Source: an uncultured Collinsella sp. (GTDB taxonomy: Bacteria > Actinomycetota > Coriobacteriia > Coriobacteriales > Coriobacteriaceae). From it: a stretch of 5,089 nt of DNA. The notes beneath the pieces are model-generated. The model was not told the DNA's origin. It saw only the letters and a list, made by a program, of their open reading frames with translations, and did not search any database. Both the position numbers and the translations under genes were made by a program. This document shows positions 1 through 5,089 of this stretch, one piece after another. Location: assembly GCA_900549555.1 (NCBI GenBank), contig UROO01000122.1, positions 1-5,089 of the forward strand, written 5' to 3'. Position 1 is the first letter of the stretch. Each line of letters starts with the position of its first letter.

Positions 1-21
1 GGAGATGTGTATAAGAGACAG
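1..21. other. Nextera (Tn5) library adapter, left end
   Basis: Bases 3-21 read AGATGTGTATAAGAGACAG, the 19-bp Tn5 mosaic end used in Nextera libraries. The two G's before it match the end of the i7-side adapter (…CTCGG, then the mosaic end) rather than the i5-side one (…GCGTC). This is synthetic sequence, not genome. Genomic sequence starts at base 22, inside ybeY, and the contig ends here because a library fragment ended here. Confidence 0.97.
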
Positions 22-287
22 ATATCGCCGAGCTCGAGCGTCTCGTCGGCGGGAATATCCTCGTCAAAGGCCGAGTCGCACTCAAACGAGAGCACATCGG
101 TGGTACGGTCGATACCGCGCCACTCGTGGTTGAGCTCGTGCATCTCGTCCTCATCGACATACGAAAGGGAAATCTCAACTTCACGCTCAACGCCCTCGGC
201 GGCAAGCACGACCTCGCAGATGTGCTCTACCTCCTGCGCGTCGAGCAGCGTATCGAGCTCGGCATCGTTGCTGATCAATACACTCAA
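22..287 (-). CDS. ybeY: YbeY endoribonuclease, N-terminal part (truncated by contig end)
   Basis: YbeY is a metal-dependent single-strand endoribonuclease that matures the 16S rRNA 3' end and takes part in ribosome quality control. The visible 88 residues begin MSVLISNDAELDTLL. They carry the family's N-terminal core: ELNHEWRGIDRTTDVLSFE at about 51-69 (family form LNxxYRxxDxPTDVLSF) and ELGDI at the cut edge (family LGDI). The three-histidine zinc motif (HGxLHLxGYDH) would lie further on and is missing, so roughly half the protein is lost to the contig end; this is not a natural truncation. The start is TTG at 287-285, preceded by AAGGAG five bases upstream; no in-frame ATG or GTG offers a better choice. 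The TTG overlaps the phoH stop by 4 nt (TTGA), which implies translational coupling. Adapter sequence would add spurious residues at the C end of any automatic prediction. Confidence 0.93.
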
Positions 288-1270
288 CGGGACTCCTTTC
301 GGTCGTGCACGCGCTTATCGCGCACATCATCATAAGCATCGTATGCCTCGACGATACGCCCCACCAAGGCATGGCGCACCACGTCGGCACGCTCGAGGTG
401 AGAAAATGCGACATCGTCGACACGGCCTAAAATCCGCTCAACGTCGGCAAGACCGCCGCGACGACCCACCAGGTCGCGCTGACTCAGGTCGCCGGTAATC
501 ACAAACTTGGAGTTAAAACCCAGGCGCGTCAGGAACATCTTCATCTGCTCGGGCGTGGTATTTTGCGCCTCGTCGAGCACCACGAAGGCATCGCTCAGCG
601 TGCGGCCGCGCATGTAGGCAAGCGGGGCGATCTCAATCACGCCGCGCTCCATGAGCTCATCGGTGCGCTCGCGATCCATCATGTCAAAAAGGGCGTCGTA
701 GAGCGGACGCATGTAGGGGTCAATCTTTTCCTCGAGGGTACCGGGCAAAAAGCCCAGATTCTCCCCCGCCTCGACAACCGGACGCGTCAAGATCAGACGG
801 CCCACCTCGTGACGCTTGAGCGCGGCAACGGCGAGCGCCATGGCCAGATAGGTCTTACCGGTACCGGCGGGACCAAGGCCAAACGTGATGGTATGCGAGC
901 GGATGGCATCCACGTAGCGCTTTTGGCCGAGCGTCTTGGGGCGAATGGCACGACCGCGATACGAAAGCAGCACATCATCGCGAAGCGACGTAGCCTCGTG
1001 CTCACCGTCGCGCAAGACGGCCAGGCAGCGAGAAACATCGTCGGCAGACAGCGTGCGTCCGGCGGCCGCCTCGCGAAAAGTATGGTCGAAAAAACGCGCC
1101 ACGAGCTCGACCTCGTCCGGGTCACCGCTCACGGCGATGCTGTCGCCACGGACGACCACATGGGCACGAACCAAACTCTCGAGTGCACGAAGGACACCGT
1201 CGCCGGCGCCCAAAACGCGCGAGGGGTCAATACCCTCGGGAACGGTAAGTCTAATCTTCGAGGCTTCCAT
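284..1270 (-). CDS. phoH: PhoH family P-loop ATPase
   Basis: This is a 328-residue cytoplasmic ATPase of the PhoH/YbeZ family, a normal length. The N-terminal ~90 residues resemble the small KH-like RNA-binding module (…VVRGDSIAVSGDPDEVELV). A linker with IRPKTLGQKRYVDAI (109-123) leads into the P-loop domain: Walker A GPAGTGKT (133-140), LTRPVVEAGENLGFLPG (161-177) and Walker B VVLDEAQN (230-237), followed by ITGDLSQRD (258-266), a sensor-like motif. The family resembles superfamily 1 helicases and is linked to RNA metabolism; in E. coli YbeZ works with YbeY, which is encoded directly downstream here. Start: ATG at 1270, just after a purine-rich AGGGAGG. The frame is open further upstream (to 1375), but that part lies inside mtaB, lacks a ribosome site and does not look like the family. 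The gene overlaps the mtaB 3' end by 20 nt and the ybeY start by 4 nt. The exact biochemical role of PhoH is still poorly defined in the family. Confidence 0.96.
   Translation of the reverse strand: MEASKIRLTVPEGIDPSRVLGAGDGVLRALESLVRAHVVVRGDSIAVSGDPDEVELVARFFDHTFREAAAGRTLSADDVSRCLAVLRDGEHEATSLRDDVLLSYRGRAIRPKTLGQKRYVDAIRSHTITFGLGPAGTGKTYLAMALAVAALKRHEVGRLILTRPVVEAGENLGFLPGTLEEKIDPYMRPLYDALFDMMDRERTDELMERGVIEIAPLAYMRGRTLSDAFVVLDEAQNTTPEQMKMFLTRLGFNSKFVITGDLSQRDLVGRRGGLADVERILGRVDDVAFSHLERADVVRHALVGRIVEAYDAYDDVRDKRVHDRKESR
293..298 (-). promoter_or_regulatory. Shine-Dalgarno site for ybeY
   Basis: The minus strand reads AAGGAG, then five bases (TCCCG), then TTG. The site lies inside the last codons of phoH (K-E-S). 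It decides the TTG start for ybeY, which would otherwise be missed because it lacks ATG/GTG. Confidence 0.8.
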
Positions 1271-2543
1271 GAACCTCCCTGCGTGCATGGACCAAGCCGG
1301 AATCATCGACTCCGATGATAGCAACATCGAGCAGGCACGGGGCTGTGAGTCCACAGGTATCGTCAAGACGGGCATGATGGAACGAACCGAGCGTCAGGTT
1401 GTCGCCATACTCAAGCACGGCACGCTCGACGGTTCCCACGCGACGGCGAGCGTCGGCAATGGCGAGTTCCTGCGCCGCGGCCCTCATGCGGCGGCTACGC
1501 TCGGCCATAACCTCGGGCGGCACCTGGTCGGGCATATCGGCAGCAAGGGTACCGGGACGCTTGCTGTAGCGGAACACGTGCATACGCGAAAAGCCCACAC
1601 GGCGGCACAGTGCCAGCGACTCCTCAAACTCCTCGTCCGTCTCACCGGGAAAACCGACGATGACATCGCACGAAAGGGACACCTGAGGCAAGTTGGTGCG
1701 AATCATGCGCACCGTTTCCTCGAAGGCCTCGGCGCTATAGGGACGGCCCATGCGATGCAGTGTCCTGGTGCAGCCGGACTGCACGGGCAGGTGTAAAAAC
1801 GGGGCGATGCGCTTCGGATAGCGCGCCATGACCTTAAGCAGGGACTCGGAGATATCCATGGGCTCGACCGAGGAAATGCGCACATGCGGAATGGACGTGC
1901 GCTCCATGATCGCCTCGAGCAGCTCATCGATCTCGACGTGTTCATCAGTCGCGCTCTTGCCATCGTAGGCGCCCAGGTTCACACCCGTCAGCACCACCTC
2001 GGGCACGCCGGCCTCCTGTGCCTCGCGAACTTGCTCGAGCACGGACTCGACCGGCACGGAGCGCTCGGGGCCGCGGGCCTTCCACACAATGCAATAGGTG
2101 CAACGATGGTTGCAGCCGTCCTGGATCTTCACGCCCAGACGCGAGCGACCGAGCGCGTCGACAACCTCGCCGTCGCTGCAGGCGGGAACGTCATCGGACT
2201 CAACGCCCAGCACCTCACAGACGCGTTCGGCGACATCGATCTTGGACGGCTCGGCGATCACGCGGTCCGAGAGCTCCAGCAGCTCCTCGGGATGCAGATT
2301 GACCACGCATCCGGTCACGACCACATAGGGCTCGTTTGGATAGGCCAGCGCATGGCGAACGGCCTTACGGGTCTTGGCCTCGGCCTCGCCCGTAACGGCA
2401 CAGGTGTTAATGACGATCAGCTCAGCATCCTGAGGCTCCACCATCGCAAAGCCCAGGCGCATTAGATCGGCAGTGATACGGTCGGACTCAACCCGGTTGA
2501 CACGGCAGCCGAGGTTGACGACAGAGATATGAGGTGCGAGCAC
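1251..2543 (-). CDS. mtaB: tRNA N6-threonylcarbamoyladenosine C2-methylthiotransferase MtaB
   Basis: MtaB is a radical-SAM enzyme with two [4Fe-4S] clusters. It inserts a methylthio group into t6A37 of tRNAs reading ANN codons, giving ms2t6A. The 430-residue product has the expected layout. The N-terminal UPF0004/MTTase domain has cluster cysteines C13 (NLGCRVN), C48 (INTCAV) and C79 (VTGCV). The radical-SAM core has the CxxxCxxC motif CNHRCTYC at C144, C148 and C151, followed by VVLTGVNLGAYDG and LHLPVQSGCTRTLHRMGR. The C-terminal ~65 residues fit a TRAM-type RNA-binding domain. MtaB is preferred over MiaB because of the NLGCRVN opening, CTYCIVWKARGPERS after the cysteines and the TGVNLGxYDG form; it is distinct from RimO for the same reasons. 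Start: GTG at 2543 with AAGGAG five bases upstream, overlapping the dnaJ stop codon. The gap to dnaJ is 9 nt and the 3' end overlaps phoH by 20 nt, so it is mid-operon. All cluster cysteines are present, so it should be active. Confidence 0.95.
   Translation of the reverse strand: MLAPHISVVNLGCRVNRVESDRITADLMRLGFAMVEPQDAELIVINTCAVTGEAEAKTRKAVRHALAYPNEPYVVVTGCVVNLHPEELLELSDRVIAEPSKIDVAERVCEVLGVESDDVPACSDGEVVDALGRSRLGVKIQDGCNHRCTYCIVWKARGPERSVPVESVLEQVREAQEAGVPEVVLTGVNLGAYDGKSATDEHVEIDELLEAIMERTSIPHVRISSVEPMDISESLLKVMARYPKRIAPFLHLPVQSGCTRTLHRMGRPYSAEAFEETVRMIRTNLPQVSLSCDVIVGFPGETDEEFEESLALCRRVGFSRMHVFRYSKRPGTLAADMPDQVPPEVMAERSRRMRAAAQELAIADARRRVGTVERAVLEYGDNLTLGSFHHARLDDTCGLTAPCLLDVAIIGVDDSGLVHARREVHGSLED
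1274..1280 (-). promoter_or_regulatory. Shine-Dalgarno site for phoH inside mtaB
   Basis: The minus strand reads AGGGAGG, then TTC, then ATG. The 3-base gap after the last GG is tighter than usual, though the first AGG of the run gives a more normal spacing. The site is embedded in the mtaB coding sequence (codons for R-R-E-V near its C end) and supports the ATG at 1270 over longer in-frame starts. Confidence 0.65.
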
Positions 2544-2548
2544 GCGGG

Positions 2549-2554
2549 CTCCTT
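2549..2554 (-). promoter_or_regulatory. Shine-Dalgarno site for mtaB overlapping the dnaJ stop
   Basis: On the minus strand the dnaJ stop and the ribosome site are fused as TAAGGAG, followed five bases later by the mtaB GTG. A terminating ribosome would sit on the mtaB initiation region, which suggests coupled translation. Confidence 0.8.
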
Positions 2555-3701
2555 AATCGAGGATGTCGTCGAGGGCACTCTTGATACGGTCGGTCACCGA
2601 CTTCTTACCGGATGCGACGTCATCGCCCATCTCGTCGGCAAAGGCGCGAAGCAGCTCGCGCTGCTTATTGGAAAGGTTCGTGGGGACGACCACACGCAGC
2701 TGCACGATCAGACGACCGCGCGAACCGCCACCGCCGATACGCGGCATGCCGTAATTGTTGACGCTCACGGTGTCGCCGTACTGGGCGCCAGCGGGGACGC
2801 ACACCTTGACGACCTCGTCAGGCATAATGCCCTCGACCTCGATCTCGCATCCGAGCGCAGCCTGCGCAATCGAGATATCGCTCACGAGGTACAGGTCGTC
2901 GCCGTTGCGCTTAAAACGCTCGTGGTCGGCGACGCGCACGTTGACGATCAGGTCGCCCGACGGCTCGCCGCGAAGGCCGGCCTCGCCAAAACCGCTCACG
3001 CGCAGCTGGCGACCGGTCGAAACGCCGGCGGGAATATCGATATCGATCTTTTCGTGCGAAGGCGTGCGGCCCTGACCGTCACAGGTCTCGCAGGGATGGT
3101 CGATGACCGTGCCTTCGCCGTGGCAGTCGGGACAGGGCGAAGAGGACTGAACCTGGCCCAGGAAAGAACGCTGGACCGTCGTCACATAGCCCGTGCCGTG
3201 GCAGCGGCTGCACTGCTTTTCCTGTGCGCCCTCGGCCCTACCGGTGCCGTTGCAATCCTCGCAGGGGGCAAGGCGGTCATAGCTGATCGTCTTTTTGCAA
3301 CCGAGTGCCGCCTCCTCAAGGGTCACCGAAAGGGAGATGGCCATATCGCGGCCGCGACGACGCTCACGGCGATTTCGGGCGCCACCGCCGGCACCGCCGC
3401 CAAAGAACGACGAGAAGAGGTCGTCCATGCCCATGCCACCAAAGATATCGTTGATGTCGACATAGCCAGAGCCACCGGGGCCGTCCGCGGTGCCGTAACG
3501 GTCGTAGTTAGCACGCTTCTGCTCGTCGGAAAGAACGGAATACGCCTCGTTGAGCTCTTTGAACTTGGCCTCGGCCTCGGGGTCGTCCGAAACGTCCGGG
3601 TGTACGGTACGGGCCTTCTTTAGAAACGCGCGCTTAATCGTCCGCGCGTCGGCATCCTTGTCGACGCCAAGTACCTCGTAGTAATCCCTATTTTCCGACA
3701 C
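2553..3701 (-). CDS. dnaJ: Chaperone protein DnaJ (Hsp40, canonical type I)
   Basis: DnaJ is a cytoplasmic co-chaperone that delivers unfolded clients to DnaK and stimulates its ATPase. The 382-residue protein has full type I architecture. The J domain (about 5-69) carries HPD at 34-36. A short Gly/Phe-rich linker follows (about 74-108, including DINDIFGGMGMDDLFSSFF). CTD I is interrupted by a zinc finger of four CxxCxGxG-type motifs: C147/C150, C164/C167, C190/C193 and C204/C207. CTD II and the C-terminal dimerisation stretch end in IKSALDDILD. Start: GTG at 3701, preceded by GGAAGGA seven bases upstream; it gives MSENRDYYEVLGV, the usual DnaJ opening. The frame stays open to 3767, but those 22 extra codons are unlike the family. 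The linker and the motif DIFGG…DLF resemble the actinobacterial DnaJ2 type. A second DnaJ-like gene lies 81 nt upstream and mtaB 9 nt downstream. No grpE or dnaK is in the window. Confidence 0.97.
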   Translation of the reverse strand: MSENRDYYEVLGVDKDADARTIKRAFLKKARTVHPDVSDDPEAEAKFKELNEAYSVLSDEQKRANYDRYGTADGPGGSGYVDINDIFGGMGMDDLFSSFFGGGAGGGARNRRERRRGRDMAISLSVTLEEAALGCKKTISYDRLAPCEDCNGTGRAEGAQEKQCSRCHGTGYVTTVQRSFLGQVQSSSPCPDCHGEGTVIDHPCETCDGQGRTPSHEKIDIDIPAGVSTGRQLRVSGFGEAGLRGEPSGDLIVNVRVADHERFKRNGDDLYLVSDISIAQAALGCEIEVEGIMPDEVVKVCVPAGAQYGDTVSVNNYGMPRIGGGGSRGRLIVQLRVVVPTNLSNKQRELLRAFADEMGDDVASGKKSVTDRIKSALDDILD

Positions 3702-3708
3702 GACCGAA

Positions 3709-3715
3709 TCCTTCC
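3709..3715 (-). promoter_or_regulatory. Shine-Dalgarno site for dnaJ
   Basis: The minus strand reads GGAAGGA, then seven bases, then GTG at 3701. It supports the short GTG start for dnaJ instead of the more upstream in-frame codon at 3767. Confidence 0.75.
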
Positions 3716-3722
3716 GACTTTC

Positions 3723-3751
3723 ATTATTGTCACAGTGCGTCCTATACCCAA
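3723..3751 (-). promoter_or_regulatory. Possible weak promoter ahead of dnaJ
   Basis: In the 81-nt gap between the two DnaJ-type genes the minus strand carries TTGGGT (3751-3746), 17 bases, then AATAAT (3728-3723). The second element matches the -10 consensus at 5 of 6 positions, the first matches -35 at only 3 of 6. Transcription would start near 3716, directly before the ribosome site, leaving a very short leader. The fit could be chance; read-through from the upstream gene is equally possible. No CIRCE or HAIR heat-shock operator is visible in the gap. Confidence 0.3.
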
Positions 3752-3782
3752 GCTGGGCCGGCCGCAAACAGAGGGGTTGATG

Positions 3783-4886
3783 TTATTGCATTGCGTAGGG
3801 CGAAAGCATGGCACGTTGCGAGCAGCTCGCAAACCAAACCGACACGAGCGCAAACATAAATCCGTTGGCAAAACCGTTGGCAAACTGCATCGCGCCGCGC
3901 TTCCACCACAGCAGGCTGCGGTGCAGCACGCCGTCCGAGACCACCATGAACAGGCCCATGGCAAACGGAATAAAGCACATCACGGCAAAGGCCGAGAACA
4001 CGCCCGAGATGGCCGACAGCACCAAAAACGGCGCCACGATGCCCATCAGGTAAAAACCGGTACGGGCCTTGCCCTCCAGACGCTCGGCCTCGACATGAGC
4101 GCGGCCGACCAGATCGCCACCCGAGGCACCGTTGGTGCCGGCGTGACCCATGCCGCCAATGCGGACCTCGTCGCCATCGTGCGTACCGGCAGGAAACTCA
4201 ATCGTCTGCTCGGAGGTCACACGGACACGGCCGCTGCCGCCGCAATCGGGGCAGGGGTCGGCGACGACCTTACCGGAACCGCCGCACTCGGGGCAGACCG
4301 ACTGAAACGTGCCGGCACCGAACAGGAAGGACAGGTCGACATCGATGTGGCCGCGACCACCGCAGCTCGGACAGGTATGTGCATGCTCGGACGAAACAGA
4401 ACCCGAGCCGCCACAGTGGCCACAGGTATCGAAGCGCGTATAGCGGACGGTCTTGCGGGCACCGCCCTTGGCCTCCTTAGCGTCGAGCTTGATATCGACG
4501 ACCACGTTGGCGCCGTTCTCGGGATTATAGGCAGCCTGCCCGCGACGCGGCTGGCCCCAGGCGCCACCAAAGGGAAAGCCGCCCTCAAAGGGATTGCCAT
4601 AGCCTGCGCTGCCGGCGTAGCCGCCGCCATAGGGCGAAGCCGTAGGAGCGCCGGCGAAGGGGTTGCCCGAGCGCATGGCGTCGTAGCGCGCACGCTTCTG
4701 CTCGTCCGAAAGCACGGCGTAGGCCTCGGAAACCTCTTTAAACTTTTCCTCGGCATCAGGTTCTTTGTTGACGTCCGGATGGAGCTTGCGGGCCTTTTGC
4801 TGGAAGGCCTTCTGTATATCACGCGAGGTGGCGTCCTTGGAGACACCCAAAATCTCGTAGTAATCTTTTTCGTTCATCGTCGCCAT
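3783..4886 (-). CDS. DnaJ-like protein with C-terminal transmembrane helices
   Basis: This is a 367-residue Hsp40-type protein, probably a membrane-anchored DnaK co-chaperone. The J domain is about 7-69 with HPD at 36-38. A Gly/Phe/Pro/Ala-rich linker runs about 74-117. Part of CTD I surrounds an intact zinc finger: C155/C158, C172/C175, C198/C201 and C212/C215. Spacing between motifs (13, 22 and 10 residues) is identical to the canonical DnaJ encoded next door. CTD I resumes (FPAGTHDGDEVRIGGMGHAG…GGDLVGRAHVE), but from about residue 276 the CTD II and dimerisation region is replaced by hydrophobic segments: about 278-296, 297-317 and 334-355. The Arg/Lys-rich LHRSLLWWKR between the second and third, together with a cytoplasmic J domain, suggests an N-in topology with the C-terminus outside. 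Start: ATG at 4886, nine bases after AGGAGG; a GTG at 4907 would include the ribosome site in the coding region, and an ATG at 4877 is too far from it. The reading frame is continuous across the junction, arguing against a frameshift. The membrane role is inferred. Confidence 0.9.
   Translation of the reverse strand: MATMNEKDYYEILGVSKDATSRDIQKAFQQKARKLHPDVNKEPDAEEKFKEVSEAYAVLSDEQKRARYDAMRSGNPFAGAPTASPYGGGYAGSAGYGNPFEGGFPFGGAWGQPRRGQAAYNPENGANVVVDIKLDAKEAKGGARKTVRYTRFDTCGHCGGSGSVSSEHAHTCPSCGGRGHIDVDLSFLFGAGTFQSVCPECGGSGKVVADPCPDCGGSGRVRVTSEQTIEFPAGTHDGDEVRIGGMGHAGTNGASGGDLVGRAHVEAERLEGKARTGFYLMGIVAPFLVLSAISGVFSAFAVMCFIPFAMGLFMVVSDGVLHRSLLWWKRGAMQFANGFANGFMFALVSVWFASCSQRAMLSPYAMQ
3862..3885. 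repeat. 12-bp tandem duplication inside the DnaJ-like gene
   Basis: Two adjacent 12-bp copies (CCGTTGGCAAAA and CCGTTGGCAAAC on the plus strand) differ at one base. They encode FANG-FANG just before the third predicted membrane helix, in frame, so the duplication lengthens the protein by four residues without disrupting it. A replication-slippage origin is likely. Confidence 0.8.
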
Positions 4887-4895
4887 GCGCGGCAA

Positions 4896-4901
4896 CCTCC
4901 T
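4896..4901 (-). promoter_or_regulatory. Shine-Dalgarno site for the DnaJ-like gene
   Basis: The minus strand reads AGGAGG, nine bases, then ATG at 4886. This strong site fixes the start of the DnaJ-like protein at MATMNEKDYYEILGV. Confidence 0.85.
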
Positions 4902-4944
4902 GCTCACAGCAGCGTATATATTGCGGTAATTCTACCCGAGCGGC

Positions 4945-5041
4945 CTAAGCTAGACCCCAAAACAGCTCGAACAGCACATTTCCATCGAGCCAGCCCAAGT
5001 GGGTGGGCGCTAAACGGGCGTGGGCACGACCTGCGATAACG
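4945..5041 (-). CDS. hemW: Probable HemW C-terminus (3' end only)
   Basis: An open frame enters from the contig edge and ends at TAG (4947-4945), leaving 31 codons. The C-terminal peptide includes ARLAPTHLGWLDGNVLFELF. This resembles the end of HemW-type radical-SAM proteins (coproporphyrinogen III oxidase-like heme chaperones), whose last helix reads like RLTPRGxLLxNxVFxxLL. Position supports the call: in many Gram-positive bacteria hemW lies directly upstream of the hrcA/dnaJ heat-shock cluster. The radical-SAM motif is off the contig, so the call rests on a short tail plus context; another conserved gene cannot be excluded. Only 58 nt separate its stop from the DnaJ-like start, compatible with co-transcription. 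An automatic gene caller may start this frame inside the adapter. Confidence 0.55.
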
Positions 5042-5089
5042 CTGTCTCTTATACACATCTGACGCTGCCGACGAACTCTAGGGTGTAGA
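5042..5089. other. Nextera (Tn5) adapter with i5 index and start of P5, right end
   Basis: Bases 5042-5060 read CTGTCTCTTATACACATCT, the reverse-complement mosaic end. Bases 5061-5074 are GACGCTGCCGACGA, the i5-side read-1 adapter. Bases 5075-5082 are ACTCTAGG, at the position of the 8-base i5 index; its reverse complement CCTAGAGT matches, from memory, Nextera XT index S516. Bases 5083-5089 are GTGTAGA, the start of the P5 sequence. All of it is synthetic, so genome sequence ends at 5041. Confidence 0.98.

Noticed and set aside
1271..1375. Longer phoH start, 35 codons upstream of 1270
   Set aside because: It would lie deep within mtaB, has no ribosome site, and adds residues unlike PhoH N-termini; the ATG at 1270 follows AGGGAGG.
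563..2465. Several plus-strand frames opposite phoH and mtaB (563-1318, 936-1796, 1884-2465)
   Set aside because: They are low-complexity antisense shadows without credible ribosome sites or family motifs; the minus-strand proteins carry complete catalytic motifs.
2529..3623. Long plus-strand open frame (364 codons) opposite dnaJ
   Set aside because: Its translation shows no recognisable domain, and it lies wholly opposite a clear DnaJ. In GC-rich genes that avoid TTA, CTA and TCA codons, the antisense frame stays open by chance.
3702..3782. Intrinsic terminator after the DnaJ-like gene
   Set aside because: Only a 4-bp stem (CCCA/TGGG) and the GGCCGGCC palindrome are present, with no U-run following on the minus strand.
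3783..4100. Frameshift or chimera explaining the membrane tail of the DnaJ-like protein
   Set aside because: The frame is continuous, hydrophobic segments are well formed with a charged loop, base composition matches the rest, and the stop is followed by a plausible gap to dnaJ. I consider it real, though read-level checking remains possible.
4887..4944. Promoter between hemW and the DnaJ-like gene (TAGAAT and TATATA on the minus strand)
   Set aside because: Both look like -10 elements, but I found no acceptable -35 at 16-18 bases upstream of either. With only 58 nt, co-transcription from upstream is as likely.
3702..4944. CIRCE (HrcA) or HAIR (HspR) heat-shock operator
   Set aside because: I looked for the CIRCE TTAGCACTC/GAGTGCTAA arms and the HAIR CTTGAGT/ACTCAAG arms in the intergenic stretches and saw neither, so heat-shock control cannot be claimed from this window.
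3735..5039. Long plus-strand open frame (434 codons) opposite the DnaJ-like gene
   Set aside because: Composition is Ala/Gly/Arg/Thr-rich and domain-less, it mirrors a well-supported gene, and it spans intergenic DNA as well as the tail of hemW. It is an antisense shadow.
1..5089. 19-bp inverted terminal repeats suggesting a transposon or linear element
   Set aside because: The repeats are the Tn5 mosaic ends of the Nextera kit, with adapter, index and P5 bases beyond. No transposase gene is present.

Overview
The window is an assembled contig of about 5 kb of GC-rich bacterial DNA, with untrimmed Nextera (Tn5) library adapter at both ends: bases 1-21 and 5042-5089. Only bases 22-5041 are genomic. 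The gene content and protein style (an actinobacterial-type DnaJ, MtaB, PhoH and YbeY, frequent GTG/TTG starts, G/C-ending codons) suggest a Coriobacteriia member, with a Collinsella-like gut actinobacterium my best guess. That placement is inference; no marker RNA is present.

Every gene lies on the minus strand, so the biological order runs from high to low coordinates: the last 31 codons of a probable hemW (4945-5041), a membrane-anchored DnaJ-like protein (3783-4886), canonical dnaJ (2553-3701), mtaB (1251-2543), phoH (284-1270), and the first 88 codons of ybeY (22-287). Spacing tightens along the series: 58 nt, 81 nt, 9 nt, a 20-nt overlap, then a 4-nt overlap. dnaJ-mtaB-phoH-ybeY therefore look like one translationally coupled operon, possibly with its own weak promoter in the 81-nt gap before dnaJ.

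The genes share a theme of proteostasis and translation quality. Two Hsp40 co-chaperones would stimulate a DnaK encoded elsewhere. MtaB completes the ms2t6A37 modification of ANN-decoding tRNAs, PhoH is an RNA-linked P-loop ATPase, and YbeY is an rRNA maturation endoribonuclease. hemW next to dnaJ, and phoH next to ybeY, are classic neighbourhoods; hrcA, grpE, dnaK, prmA and rsmE, which often accompany them, are absent here.

The most notable biological item is the first DnaJ-like protein. It keeps an intact J domain, a G/F-rich linker and a complete four-motif zinc finger with the same spacing as the canonical DnaJ next door. After its CTD I, however, CTD II and the dimerisation region are replaced by about three predicted transmembrane helices. 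No RNA genes, CRISPR, insertion sequences or wholly new systems were seen, and no gene-free stretch exceeds 100 genomic bases.
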